Origin: Treponema_I sp045599005
GTDB lineage: Bacteria > Spirochaetota > Spirochaetia > Treponematales > Treponemataceae
DNA length: 64,000 nucleotides
Direction: 5' to 3'
Assembly (NCBI GenBank): GCA_045599005.1
Contig: JAZRVF010000015.1
Coordinates: 140,074-204,073, forward strand
Of the stretch, positions 42,704 to 51,860 are shown in pieces (positions within the stretch are counted from its first letter, which is position 1; every line of letters begins with the position of its first letter). The notes under the pieces were generated by a model. That model was given only the letters and a program-made list of their open reading frames with translations. It was not told where the DNA came from and ran no database searches. Made by a program: the position numbers and the translations under genes.

Positions 42704-43348
42704 TTAGTTTTCGTCAGTTTTTTCTTCTGACTCTGATTTCACTGAACCGTCAGGCATGTGAACCATGACCTTTGCGGGACGGATTACACGCTCTTTAAGC
42801 TTGTATCCTTTAAGATATACTTCTGCACAGACAGGTTCGGCAACCGGTGCCTGACTTGTCGCAATTGCCTCGTGAATGTCAGGATCGAAAAGATCACCAT
42901 TTTCTCCGTATGTGGACAGATTATACTTTGCTTCAAGAAGACCGCGGAGCTGTTTGTTGATCATTTTGATACCGTCAACAACAGGCTTGAGATCTGCCTT
43001 TTCTTTCTTTGCATCTGAACCGGCTGCAAGAGCACGGTCAAAATCGTCAAGAACGGCAATCAAATCTGTAAGAAGGTTTGTGTTTGCGTAGTCAAAGGCT
43101 TCCTGTTTCTCACGGAGCATGCGTTTGCGGTAGTTGTCAAAATCCGCACATTTGCGCAGATACTGATCTTTAAGTTCCGCAATCTCTTTTTCCATTGCGG
43201 AAAGTCTGTCTTCGGCAGTTTCCTCAGCGACAGGCTGCTCTGTCTGTTCACACTGAGAATCTGCGGCAGCTGCACCCTCTGCCTGCATTTCTTCTGCAGC
43301 AGTTTCTGTCTGCTGTTCTTTATTTTCCATAGCTTCTTTATCACTCAT
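42704..43348 (-). CDS. grpE: Nucleotide exchange factor GrpE
   Basis: GrpE releases ADP from DnaK. The ATG at 43348 gives 214 residues (MSDKEAMENKEQQTETAAEE...); the longer frame upstream has no RBS and is hydrophobic in an unlikely way. An acidic disordered N-terminus is followed by a long coiled coil (MEKEIAELKDQYLRKCADFD; YRKRMLREKQEAFDYAN) and the beta domain (YNLSTYGENGDLFDPDIHEA then YLKGYKLKERVIRPAKVMVH). No good Shine-Dalgarno precedes it; TTGACG lies about 38 nt upstream. No CIRCE element was found in the upstream region. Confidence 0.93.
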   Translation of the reverse strand: MSDKEAMENKEQQTETAAEEMQAEGAAAADSQCEQTEQPVAEETAEDRLSAMEKEIAELKDQYLRKCADFDNYRKRMLREKQEAFDYANTNLLTDLIAVLDDFDRALAAGSDAKKEKADLKPVVDGIKMINKQLRGLLEAKYNLSTYGENGDLFDPDIHEAIATSQAPVAEPVCAEVYLKGYKLKERVIRPAKVMVHMPDGSVKSESEEKTDEN

Positions 43349-43476
43349 ATGATTTAACTTAATAAACTGATTGAAAAACGTCAACTTTTTTTTAAGAAAA
43401 CACTGAAAAAATTGCAGTAACAAACCGCAAAGTTTTCAATGTTTTTCTATCACATTCAGTAACAATCCTGATAAAA

Positions 43477-44406
43477 TCAGTTTTTCGGATCTTCAATCGT
43501 GATGGACTGGTCCGCAGTGAAAGACTCACCCGGCTTCAGTTCAATAAGGCCGGCTTTTTTCTCCCAGTCATGATCGGAATTTTCCGCATCAGGAATGCCG
43601 TACCAGGGCTCGATACAGTTGAAGCCCCATCCGTCCTTTGTTCCTTTGCCGCCCTGCCACATCACAAGATAGGGATATCCGGAACAGTTCACCTTTACAA
43701 GGGAGCCGTCCTTTTTATTGCGGAGCCCCATCCAGGAAGAAGTGAATTTTGTAAGCATCACGCCGTTTCCGAATCCTTCCTCAGATAATTCCACAATCCC
43801 GTCCTTCACAAGAGAACATGGCTCTGTGACAGGTGCCGTTCCCTCCTCATCGCAGGCCAGCTGGGCAGCATCGTTGAAACAGACTGAATCCAGAGCCTCC
43901 GGTTTCTCGAATTCGTACTGGTAGTCACTGCGGAGAGTTCCTTCCAGATCTGTGTTACGCGGGCAGTTGAAGGCTGTGTGACTTCCGATGCTGAAAAGCA
44001 TTTCCGAAGTGTCTGTGTTTGTTACGGTAGTGGTAAAGACAAGTCCGTCATCTTTAAGCTGATAATGGGTTTTCAGACTGAATTTCCATGGGAATTTCTC
44101 TGCGGTTTCCGCACTTTCTGTCAGTTCGAAAGTTGCAGAATCTTCAGTCTGTTCTATTAAACTGTGTTCCAGGTCGCGGCTTATCCCGTTGTTCACAAGT
44201 CTGTACTCAGAGCCACGGTAAGTCATGAATCCGTCGCGGATACGGCCTGTGTGGGGGAAAAGAACAGGAGCATGATACTTCCATACTGATGAAGGTCCGT
44301 CAAAAACATAGGATGTTCCATCTTTGATGCCTGTAAAAGAGGTGATTTCCGCACCGTGTGTGTTAAGAACAACCTGATAAACTGAATTCTTGAGTACGAT
44401 TTCCAT
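43477..44406 (-). CDS. Aldose 1-epimerase family protein (LacX-like)
   Basis: The 309-residue product has a galactose-mutarotase-type beta-sandwich. Visible features are an N-terminal THGAEITSFTGIKDGTSYVF, VLFPHTGRIRDGFMTYRGSE with the Arg-type substrate contact, the HTAFNCPR His near 150 and the C-terminal GWGFNCIEPWYGIPDAEN with an acidic catalytic residue. The family is close to LacX/YihR-like proteins of uncertain sugar specificity. The -10 box lies 6 nt before the ATG, with no Shine-Dalgarno, and the gene is divergent from the next with only 64 bp between. Confidence 0.82.
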   Translation of the reverse strand: MEIVLKNSVYQVVLNTHGAEITSFTGIKDGTSYVFDGPSSVWKYHAPVLFPHTGRIRDGFMTYRGSEYRLVNNGISRDLEHSLIEQTEDSATFELTESAETAEKFPWKFSLKTHYQLKDDGLVFTTTVTNTDTSEMLFSIGSHTAFNCPRNTDLEGTLRSDYQYEFEKPEALDSVCFNDAAQLACDEEGTAPVTEPCSLVKDGIVELSEEGFGNGVMLTKFTSSWMGLRNKKDGSLVKVNCSGYPYLVMWQGGKGTKDGWGFNCIEPWYGIPDAENSDHDWEKKAGLIELKPGESFTADQSITIEDPKN

Positions 44407-44412
44407 TGTTCC

Positions 44413-44441
44413 AGTATAAAAACTCTTGCCGCAGTGTACAA
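44413..44441 (-). promoter_or_regulatory. Leftward promoter of the epimerase gene
   Basis: On the minus strand TTGTAC (44441-44436) is 17 bp from TATACT (44418-44413), which ends 6 nt before the ATG. Its -35 overlaps that of the rightward promoter. Confidence 0.6.
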
Positions 44442-44464
44442 GTCCGCCCTCTTTCTGTTAGAAT
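44435..44464 (+). promoter_or_regulatory. Rightward promoter of the exported protein gene
   Basis: TGTACA (44435-44440) is 18 bp from TAGAAT (44459-44464), which is an extended -10 (TGTTAGAAT) ending 6 nt before the GTG at 44471. Confidence 0.6.
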
Positions 44465-44470
44465 GCCCCT

Positions 44471-46003
44471 GTGAAAAAACTTACGGCCTTTCTGTTCATT
44501 GTTGTTGCCCTGGTGATTACATTTTTTTATGTAAGAGAAAATTTTGACTTCCAGAAAAAGGAAGATACCCAGGTTTCCCCAGTTTTCATGATTGAAGAAG
44601 AAGACGATGTAACAGAGGAAAAAGAATCTGAAGTTCAGACAATCGACAATTCCACAATGTTTGCCTACATTCCCCTGCGTTATGACGAGACTCTTCTGCA
44701 GACATATCCGGTTTCAATCACGGCAAATTATGCCACTGATGAGATTGAGGACCAGGTCTGTGCCGTGCGCAAGGCAGGAAGCCAGCTTATCACTCTTGTT
44801 CTTGCACTTTACAACAAAGAATACTCAAGCTATTACCGTGCGATGGAGATTCCCACAAAAGTCTCACGGGTCAACACACTTTCCGTGTCAGCTGAGGACA
44901 TTGTCGGAAATCATCAGAAAGCCCTTTCCTACTCCGGATTCAGCGATGACCACAAGACTGTGATGCAGATTTTCCAGAGTGATTACGAAGACAACAATAC
45001 GGACAATATTTCCTTCCTGATGATCGGAGATTTTGTCACTGACGGAACGATCACAATTGCGGAGGCAGAACGTTCCGAAGATTATTCCCGGAGACAGACG
45101 GCAGGGACAGCCTGCACAATCGTGGAGACACGGCCTGCAACCGGTTCTGCGAACGCTCTGGATCAGATTCAGATTGAATACCGCTACAATCAGCGGACAC
45201 GCTCCTACGAGCAGGCATCTGAAAGCCGGATTCCCGGAAAAACTGTAAACGCCCAGGAAATCAAAAAGATTCTTGATGGAACTACTGCAACATTCTCTTC
45301 CTTTTTAAATGGTCTCTGGTGCAAGACAGAGAATGACAGCAACGGCCTGTCCAGATTCATGTTTTTCAATCCGATTCAGAAAGAGGTCATCTGCCTTTTT
45401 GACGATACACAGGAGATTTTCTCATGGGATTCTGACTGGCTGCGTTCAAACGGTATGTCAATCTCCACTGCAAATGCATCTGTTTCTGCTGTCACACGAC
45501 GTTTTGACATAACACTTGTAGGCCTTGACGAAATCCGTATCAGATCAACGGATACGGTTGGAATGACAATCTCCGAGGAATCCCTTTGGGACGGAAACTA
45601 CAAAAAAATGACCAATGCCAACGGAATTCTTCTGCAGCCTGAGGTGAAGAAAGTGATGGACACAACCGAACTTGCCGAACTTCTTGAGCCGACAGACCAC
45701 ATCTGGATCACCCAGGACAATTATCTTATCCGCTTTACGAAGCAGCACTGGACCGCAGAAAAGAACGGAGTGACTTCTTCCGGTATTTTCGCACTTTCAA
45801 TCGTACTTTCTCAGCCTGTCATCGAATTCAGGAGCAATGTAAGCAATCCGCGTTTTGACGGCTGTTATCTTGTCTCCACAGAGAACACCACAGATGACTA
45901 TGATGTACTCACTCTGCAGCCTGTCATCCAGACTGCGGAAAAACTTGTTGCCACAGGTGATTACATCCGTCTTGACCGTGAGAAAGAAAAAGCCGGACAA
46001 TAA
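44471..46003 (+). CDS. Membrane-anchored exported protein, unknown (possibly pallilysin-related)
   Basis: The product of 510 residues starts with GTG and has one N-terminal hydrophobic segment (KKLTAFLFIVVALVITFFYV), then an acidic linker (EEEDDVTEEKESEVQT). The rest is predicted periplasmic or surface-exposed, with beta-rich, aromatic segments (FLNGLWCKTENDSNGLSRFM; ISEESLWDGNYKKM). It has no HExxH motif. Its layout recalls treponemal pallilysin-related adhesins, but this is from general resemblance only and is weak. No Shine-Dalgarno precedes the GTG; an extended -10 ends 6 nt upstream. Confidence 0.7.
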   Translation: MKKLTAFLFIVVALVITFFYVRENFDFQKKEDTQVSPVFMIEEEDDVTEEKESEVQTIDNSTMFAYIPLRYDETLLQTYPVSITANYATDEIEDQVCAVRKAGSQLITLVLALYNKEYSSYYRAMEIPTKVSRVNTLSVSAEDIVGNHQKALSYSGFSDDHKTVMQIFQSDYEDNNTDNISFLMIGDFVTDGTITIAEAERSEDYSRRQTAGTACTIVETRPATGSANALDQIQIEYRYNQRTRSYEQASESRIPGKTVNAQEIKKILDGTTATFSSFLNGLWCKTENDSNGLSRFMFFNPIQKEVICLFDDTQEIFSWDSDWLRSNGMSISTANASVSAVTRRFDITLVGLDEIRIRSTDTVGMTISEESLWDGNYKKMTNANGILLQPEVKKVMDTTELAELLEPTDHIWITQDNYLIRFTKQHWTAEKNGVTSSGIFALSIVLSQPVIEFRSNVSNPRFDGCYLVSTENTTDDYDVLTLQPVIQTAEKLVATGDYIRLDREKEKAGQ

Positions 46004-46033
46004 CAGATTCTGTCAAAGACGGATCAGCTCAGA

Positions 46034-46909
46034 TCAGAAATATTCCCAGATGACCAGTTCATTCTGGTAATTATAATCAGAAAGAAAATCCCTGTAGAAC
46101 AGTTCGAATGTCTCATCAGAATCCGAGTAACTGTGAAGCTGTTCCACGCTCATAATTTCAGGACTTACTCTGTATGCCGACATGGTCTGGGCCAAGGGAT
46201 TGTTCACACTGTTATAAAAGGGCTCAAATTCACCCTTCCCTTCCTCGATTTTTCTGATGAGGTTCTTTCTCAGCTGTTCATAGCGGGCACTGTTCAATCC
46301 CAGAGTCTCCTCATCAATCCGCTTTGGCGGCTCTTCCCTCAGAATTACGTAAGCATCAAAGGCATAAGGGTTGTCAGCAAGATACTCTTTTACATTCTCA
46401 TAATGATATTTTGCATTGATCATTTTGCTGCTTGTGCCGCTCTGATTCCGGAAATCACAGAACACAAAGAATTCATCATCTTCATATAATTTTTTTGAGC
46501 CGTAAATGTTCACTTTGTCAAAAATGTTTCTCATGTACTGACGGATGTCTGATTTGAAAAACTCGCAGTAGTAATCTGTTGAGACAGGGTAATGACTCCA
46601 CCATTCCGAGTATGTCATGTAATCGGCTGTCCTGACATTGAACCGAGTCCGGCCGTCACTTGTCATCATTCCTTCCGGCAGAACACATTCAAGGGTTGCA
46701 AAGGTTCCGGCAGTCCATCTTGTCAATTCCGAATTTGATTCTACAACCGTAAAATTTCCTGGAAAGTTCCTGTTCATATAAGCGCATAATTCGTCAGCGG
46801 TCAGAAATTTTGTATTGGAAGGATCCTCACACCCTGTAAAAAGAAATGAAAACAGAATAAAAACTGAGCAGACATACCATAAAATACTTTTTTTACTCAA
46901 AGAACGCAT
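46034..46909 (-). CDS. Lipoprotein of unknown function
   Basis: The ATG at 46909 (GGAGG 6 nt before it) gives 291 residues with a lipoprotein signal (FILFSFLFTGC, Cys about 27). The mature part has many Tyr and Phe residues, a FLTADELCAYMNRNFPGNFT start and an acidic C-terminus (YDSDETFELFYRDFLSDYNY region). No domain was recognised. It is convergent with the preceding exported-protein gene, with 30 bp between stops and no clear terminator. Confidence 0.75.
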   Translation of the reverse strand: MRSLSKKSILWYVCSVFILFSFLFTGCEDPSNTKFLTADELCAYMNRNFPGNFTVVESNSELTRWTAGTFATLECVLPEGMMTSDGRTRFNVRTADYMTYSEWWSHYPVSTDYYCEFFKSDIRQYMRNIFDKVNIYGSKKLYEDDEFFVFCDFRNQSGTSSKMINAKYHYENVKEYLADNPYAFDAYVILREEPPKRIDEETLGLNSARYEQLRKNLIRKIEEGKGEFEPFYNSVNNPLAQTMSAYRVSPEIMSVEQLHSYSDSDETFELFYRDFLSDYNYQNELVIWEYF

Positions 46910-47010
46910 AAAAACCTCCGTAGCATGTTCCGGAAGAGAACATACATTCCGGCATACTGGGAAATTCAACACTTAAACAGAGAAAAAGTATTACTCTTAA
47001 AGAAAAAAAA

Positions 47011-48153
47011 TCAGTCGGCAGAAACCGGATAACAGTCGAAACCGGCTTTTTTAAGTCTGCTTCCCATTGTTCCGGCTGCATCATCGCCAACAAGAACAGC
47101 GTAATATGTGGTGCCGCTGGAACGTACTTCTGAACGGATTATTCCGCTGAAGCCGGCAGCAGCAAGTCTGTCTGTCATTTCCTCTGCATATTCTCTGTTT
47201 TTATAAAACCCGACCTGCTGATAGACAGCATATTTTTCCGCTGCGGTCTTTTCATTGACAGCAGAGACCTTGTCAGGCTTTACACTTGTGGGCGTGGCAC
47301 TGTTTACACTGGCAGCCGTGGAACCTGCCGCTGTTTTTGCCCCGGAATCAGTTTCTGCGGGAACAGCGGTAGCAGTTTTTTCAGCAGCGCCTTCTGGCTC
47401 TTCAACCGGAACCTTTGTCTCAAGTCTGGCGGCCTGGGTCACGCCTGTTGAACTGTAACCTGCCGGGCCCATGTACCAGAAAACGGTCGGCAGCACGAAA
47501 GATTCACCTTTTACAACGGCAGCCTCCGGGGACAGGGGAAAATCCTTCTGCAGTGTGGCAGCACAGGATTCATCGCCAGTGAAATACCACAATGTCAGGA
47601 GAACGGAAGGTTTTACAGTGTTCAGAGACTGAAGGCCTGTCATTGATTTAAGGACGGCAAGAGGTTCTTTCAGTTCACTTTCAGACTGGATTTTGCAGAG
47701 CCAGCTCCAGATCGCATAAAGTTTAGTATAAGCGAGAGCCGCCGTGTCTGAGACTCCGTTGAATGCGGTGCTCAGAATATAATCTGCCGCAATCGTGTTT
47801 CCGCAGCAGAGAGCACAGCGGACGGCGCCAAGAAGGTACTCAGTGTCCGCCACTGCATTTCCCGTCCTGCTTCTGTTTACAGATGCGGAAAGATTTGCCG
47901 CCACACTGAAATTGGACTGCGCCTCGGCGAACATGCCAAGCTGTTCCTGGACAACGGCAAGCACACTTACAATCTCAAGCCTTTCCGCCGCAGGAGCATC
48001 AGGCTTCTGTTTAAGGGCAGACTGAAGGAGTGCGATACACTGCGCGGAATCCCCGGCTTTCAGGGCATTCTGCACAGTCTGTGAATAATTATCCTGTGCA
48101 TTGGCAGCAAAGGACAGACAGCAGAGAAGAGCAAGCAGACAGAGTTTTTTCAT
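47011..48153 (-). CDS. Exported protein with SPOR domain
   Basis: The 380 residues start with a signal peptide (KKLCLLALLCCLSFAANA, cleaved before QDNY), continue with a helical TPR-like region (residues 20-200), an Ala/Thr/Pro/Glu-rich linker (250-300), and a C-terminal SPOR domain: YAVYQQVGFYKNREYAEEMT then YYAVLVGDDAAGTMGSRLKK. SPOR domains bind denuded glycan strands, so it is likely periplasmic at sites of wall remodelling. Its ATG overlaps the stop of the LapA-like gene by 4 bp (ATGA). Confidence 0.85.
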   Translation of the reverse strand: MKKLCLLALLCCLSFAANAQDNYSQTVQNALKAGDSAQCIALLQSALKQKPDAPAAERLEIVSVLAVVQEQLGMFAEAQSNFSVAANLSASVNRSRTGNAVADTEYLLGAVRCALCCGNTIAADYILSTAFNGVSDTAALAYTKLYAIWSWLCKIQSESELKEPLAVLKSMTGLQSLNTVKPSVLLTLWYFTGDESCAATLQKDFPLSPEAAVVKGESFVLPTVFWYMGPAGYSSTGVTQAARLETKVPVEEPEGAAEKTATAVPAETDSGAKTAAGSTAASVNSATPTSVKPDKVSAVNEKTAAEKYAVYQQVGFYKNREYAEEMTDRLAAAGFSGIIRSEVRSSGTTYYAVLVGDDAAGTMGSRLKKAGFDCYPVSAD

Positions 48154-48548
48154 ACAGAACCGCTCAGATTGTCATCTTTGTCAGCAGATTCTGCGGATGA
48201 AACCGGGACACTGTCAGATACTGAAGGAGTTCCCGCTCCCCCAGTCTTCATGTAGACTGGCTGTGAATTCTTCGGTGTTTTCGGTGTCTTGGGAGGTTTT
48301 GGCTGCTTCGGCTGTTTGGGCTGCACAGGTCTGGACTCCTTTGCCCGGGACCCATCCGAGTTACCGAATGTGAAAGGCAGCATCACAAGAACGCCCAGTG
48401 CAAAAGCGGCAAAAATCGTGATAAAAACAGGAACGTTGTCAAAAGTTCTGAAGAAAAGCCACACAGAACAGGCGTTCTCAAGATTGAACCCGATAAAAAC
48501 AGTCACCAGGACAACAACAATGATGAATAAAATCAGTTTGAACGGCAT
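48150..48548 (-). CDS. LapA-like small membrane protein
   Basis: The 132 residues have two hydrophobic helices at 3-25 (PFKLILFIIVVVLVTVFIGF) and 41-60 (VFITIFAAFALGVLVMLPF) with an N-x-E-N type turn between, matching the LapA/DUF1049 pattern. A Lys/Pro/Gln-rich low-complexity segment follows (residues 75-95), then a Ser-rich acidic tail. GGGAGAAAAT precedes the ATG. It is translationally coupled to the SPOR protein, so a shared role in envelope assembly is likely. Confidence 0.75.
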   Translation of the reverse strand: MPFKLILFIIVVVLVTVFIGFNLENACSVWLFFRTFDNVPVFITIFAAFALGVLVMLPFTFGNSDGSRAKESRPVQPKQPKQPKPPKTPKTPKNSQPVYMKTGGAGTPSVSDSVPVSSAESADKDDNLSGSV

Positions 48549-48562
48549 ATTTTCTCCCTTTT

Positions 48563-49891
48563 TCAGTCTGTAAGACGCCCGATGAAAGTATTTCCGGTCA
48601 GCTCCAGAAGTTCCACTCTGGCGAAACTTCCTATCAGGCTCCTGTCAGCGGCAAAAACCACATGGGCATCCTGTTCAGTGCGGCCCAGAAGTTCTGCCTC
48701 GTTATCCTTTGAGACGCATTCAACAAGAACGGTCACAGTCTGTCCAACCCGTTTTGCCATCTGGGCCCTGTTGATTCCAAGCTGGATGTCAATCACCCGG
48801 GACAATCTGTCCTTCTTCACATCAACCGGAATCTGATTGTCCATTGAACAGGCCTTGGTACCTTCCCTAGGATTATAATAATACATAAATGCGGATTCGT
48901 AACCCACTGTCTCAAGCAACGATACAGTTTCAGCAACATCCTCTTCCGTCTCACCGGGAAATCCCAGCAGAATATCGGTGGAAAGAGAAGCATCCGGAAG
49001 TTTCTCACGGATCATCTGCACTTTTGCAAGATAATCCTCACGTGTATAACGGCGGTTCATGGCTTCCAGAACACGGGTTGAGCCGTTCTGTACAGGCAGG
49101 TGGATATGACGGCATATAACCCGTTCTTTCGCAATCACGTCAATCAATGCAGGAGAAATGTCTTTCGGATGGCTGGACATAAAACGGACCCAGCCCACAG
49201 AAGACTGACTTTCCCTGAGGTGATCAGCAATCATCTGCATAAGAGCTGGAAAATCAAGGCAGGTTCCGTCATCATTGTTCCATCTGTAGGAATTCACATT
49301 CTGCCCAAGAAGCGTGATTTCTTTTACGCCACGGGAAGAAAGCACATCGATTTCAGAAAGGATTTCCGCCGGATTGCGTGAGATTTCACGGCCACGGACA
49401 TAAGGAACTATACAATATGTGCAGAAATTGTTGCAGCCGTGCATAATCGGCACAAAAGCCTGGAAACTGCCTTTCTCATGGGAAAGAGGTGCAAAACTGT
49501 ATACGGGACTTTCTTCCACAACATCAAGACTTGAATCATTCTGGACAGCATCAATTACAGCGGCAAACTGCTGTTTCTGGAAATTTCCGATCACATAATC
49601 AACAACAGGAAACATCTGGCGAAGATCCTCTTTAAGACGTTCCGCCATACAGCCGGTGACTGCAAGTGTAAAAGGTGTTTTCCGGGATTTTCTTAATGCG
49701 GTATACCAGCCAAGACGGCCGTGGATCCGGGTTTCAGCAGTGGCCCGGACTGAACATGTATTTATTACGATAAAATCAGCATTTTCTGCTTCAGAAGCCT
49801 GAGTCCATCCGCGCTGGACAAAGAGTTCCTCTATGGATGCAGACTCAGCTTTGTTCATCTGGCATCCGTATGTTTCAAAAAAATAAGTCAT
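48563..49891 (-). CDS. miaB: tRNA-2-methylthio-N6-dimethylallyladenosine synthase
   Basis: MiaB adds the 2-methylthio group to i6A37 of tRNAs using two [4Fe-4S] clusters and SAM. The 442 residues have the N-terminal MTTase domain (ETYGCQMNKAES, NTCSVRATAE, VTGCMAERL: three Cys for one cluster), the radical SAM CxxxCxxC (HGCNNFCTYCIVPYVRGRE near 150-168) and a C-terminal TRAM domain. No Shine-Dalgarno precedes the ATG; a consensus -10 ends 9 nt upstream. Confidence 0.95.
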   Translation of the reverse strand: MTYFFETYGCQMNKAESASIEELFVQRGWTQASEAENADFIVINTCSVRATAETRIHGRLGWYTALRKSRKTPFTLAVTGCMAERLKEDLRQMFPVVDYVIGNFQKQQFAAVIDAVQNDSSLDVVEESPVYSFAPLSHEKGSFQAFVPIMHGCNNFCTYCIVPYVRGREISRNPAEILSEIDVLSSRGVKEITLLGQNVNSYRWNNDDGTCLDFPALMQMIADHLRESQSSVGWVRFMSSHPKDISPALIDVIAKERVICRHIHLPVQNGSTRVLEAMNRRYTREDYLAKVQMIREKLPDASLSTDILLGFPGETEEDVAETVSLLETVGYESAFMYYYNPREGTKACSMDNQIPVDVKKDRLSRVIDIQLGINRAQMAKRVGQTVTVLVECVSKDNEAELLGRTEQDAHVVFAADRSLIGSFARVELLELTGNTFIGRLTD

Positions 49892-49900
49892 GACCCGGCA

Positions 49901-49929
49901 ATTATACCAAAAGCGGCGCCAAGTGCAAA
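49901..49929 (-). promoter_or_regulatory. miaB promoter abutting the start codon
   Basis: On the minus strand TTTGCA (49929-49924) is 17 bp from TATAAT (49906-49901), which is an extended -10 (TGGTATAAT). Only 9 nt lie between it and the ATG, so the leader is at most a few bases. Confidence 0.7.
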
Positions 49930-49954
49930 GACTGAAAAAACGGATCGGTTCGGG

Positions 49955-50503
49955 TCAGAAAGCGACCAGTTCAATCCGGGTTATTTTTTCGGAATCTGAT
50001 TCTATGACTGCGTAACCAGGTGCTGTTCCACCTTTGGGAATGGAAACTGAGCCCGGATTCAGGAAGATGTATTCGCCTCTGTCACCGACCTGCTCAGTTT
50101 TAAGCAGCGAAACGTGGGTATGGCCGCTAACAATGACTGTTCCGGGTGCACAGAGGGCCGCGGCCTGGTCTTCTGTATAACTGTGACCGTGATGAACAAA
50201 CACTCTTTTTCCGCAGGGCAGCAGAATGTGGGCATAAGGTGCAAGGACTGCAAAATCCAGCACCATCTGGTCCACCTCACTGTCACAGTTGCCCCGGACT
50301 CCGATGATGACATCCCGGTACCGGTTCAGCATCGGGGCAAGTTTTTTCGTGTCATAGCCTTCAGGAAGATCATTTCTTGGTCCATGATTCAGATAGTCAC
50401 CGCAGATCACAAGATAATCCGCCTGTTCCTTCTCAAAAGCAGAGATCACTTTCTCAAAAGCGGGAACACTTCCGTGAATATCTGAAACAATGAGCAATTT
50501 CAT
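49955..50503 (-). CDS. yfcE: YfcE-family metallophosphodiesterase
   Basis: The 182 residues form a calcineurin-like phosphoesterase with the metal ligands in order: LIVSDIHGS (Asp, His near 7-9), VICGDYLNHGP (Asp near 35), GVRGNCDSEV (Asn, Asp near 73), FVHHGHSY (His, GHxH near 107) and VSGHTHVS (His near 128). This is the YfcE pattern of Mn-dependent phosphodiesterases with broad activity in vitro. GGAGG lies 7 nt before the ATG. The natural substrate is unknown. Confidence 0.88.
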   Translation of the reverse strand: MKLLIVSDIHGSVPAFEKVISAFEKEQADYLVICGDYLNHGPRNDLPEGYDTKKLAPMLNRYRDVIIGVRGNCDSEVDQMVLDFAVLAPYAHILLPCGKRVFVHHGHSYTEDQAAALCAPGTVIVSGHTHVSLLKTEQVGDRGEYIFLNPGSVSIPKGGTAPGYAVIESDSEKITRIELVAF

Positions 50504-50576
50504 GAACTCCCTCCTAAAATGCCAGTTTTATGCACTGTTTCTGACCCGCCCGTTCAGCAGGCCAGAACATCAGCTG

Positions 50577-51779
50577 TCATGCGAAAGTATCCGCAAGAAC
50601 CTGTCTGATGATCTCAAGACCTGAATCAATATCCTGCATTGAGATCACAAGAGGCGGCAGGAAACGAAGTGTATTCGCACCGGCTGTAGAAATGCAGAGT
50701 CCTTTTGGAGCATGGTCAAGGCAGGACTTCTGGATTTTTCCAGCAATTCCAGGTTCTCCGGCAACATCAATACCGATCATAAGACCTTTTCCGCGGACAT
50801 CTTTCACATAGGGAAGATTCCAGCTGCGAACCGTATTCCGGATATAGTCACCTTTCTTTACAACATCCTCATAGAAACCGGGCTTTGCAAACTCATCAAG
50901 AACAGCAGTTGCAGCAGCTGTGGCAAGAGGATTTCCAGCGAATGTAGACTGATGGTCACCGGCAACAAAGACATCTTTTGCCTTTCCGCGGAAAATACAG
51001 GCTCCCATCGGGATACCGCCGGCAATTCCCTTTGCAAGAGTCACAACCTCTGGCTCAAAACCAAGCTGTTCGCTGGCAAGCAAAGTTCCTGTGCGGCCCA
51101 TTCCTGTCTGAACTTCATCAGCAATCACAATCGCACCGGCTTTACGTGCGGCGGCCGCAGCAGCTTTTGCCCAGTCAGGATCCACAAGATTCACACCGCC
51201 TTCACCCTGTACACATTCAAACATAAGCGCACAGACAGAATCATCAAAAGCAGTTTCAAGGGCTTCATAATCATTGGCTTTGATTGTCCGGAAGCCGGCA
51301 GGATACGGGGCAAAGCAGTCAGGATGGAATTTGTCCTGGCCTGTTGCACAGAGTGTTGCGATCGTCCGGCCGTGGAAGGATTTTTCCAGTGTGACAATCA
51401 CATTGCGGGGTTTTGCTGAAGGATCTTTGGCAGTGCTTTCCAACCAGCCGTATTTGCGGGCAAGTTTAATTGCAGCTTCATTTGCCTCCGCGCCGCTGTT
51501 ACCGAAATAAACACGGTCAAAACCTGTGGCGGCAAGAAGTTTTTCTGCATAGGCAAGACCTACGTCAGAATTGTAGTAATTTGAGATGTGAATCTGCTTC
51601 TGCACCTGATCGCTTACCGCTTTCACCAAAGCAGGATGTGCATGTCCAAGACAGTTCACTCCGATTCCTGAAAGAAAATCGATGTAATCTTTTCCGTCCC
51701 TGTCTGTCAGGGTACATTCTTTTGCACTGCTGAACACAACAGGAAAACTTCCATAATTGTTTACGATTACTCCGGCCAT
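50577..51779 (-). CDS. argD: Acetylornithine aminotransferase (class III PLP enzyme)
   Basis: The ATG at 51779 (AGAGGTGCTT before it) gives 400 residues. The class III aminotransferase features are FLSGIGVNCLGHAHPALVKA near 34, YFGNSGAEANEAAIKLARKY near 98, the PLP-phosphate region FHGRTIATLCATGQ, VIADEVQTGMGRTGTLLASE near 215 with the PLP-ring Asp, and the Schiff-base Lys in VVTLAKGIAGGIPMG near 250. ArgD makes N-acetylornithine in arginine synthesis. No other arg genes are nearby, so a related omega-aminotransferase role cannot be excluded. Confidence 0.88.
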   Translation of the reverse strand: MAGVIVNNYGSFPVVFSSAKECTLTDRDGKDYIDFLSGIGVNCLGHAHPALVKAVSDQVQKQIHISNYYNSDVGLAYAEKLLAATGFDRVYFGNSGAEANEAAIKLARKYGWLESTAKDPSAKPRNVIVTLEKSFHGRTIATLCATGQDKFHPDCFAPYPAGFRTIKANDYEALETAFDDSVCALMFECVQGEGGVNLVDPDWAKAAAAAARKAGAIVIADEVQTGMGRTGTLLASEQLGFEPEVVTLAKGIAGGIPMGACIFRGKAKDVFVAGDHQSTFAGNPLATAAATAVLDEFAKPGFYEDVVKKGDYIRNTVRSWNLPYVKDVRGKGLMIGIDVAGEPGIAGKIQKSCLDHAPKGLCISTAGANTLRFLPPLVISMQDIDSGLEIIRQVLADTFA

Positions 51780-51860
51780 AAGCACCTCTATCAAATCATC
51801 TGAGATTAAGCTGCACAGATTTCTTAAATTCCATGCAGTCAGTAAAGTTCAAAACAAAAC

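Noticed and set aside
43349..43476. CIRCE element upstream of grpE
   Set aside because: No TTAGCACTC inverted repeat is present in this region on either strand.
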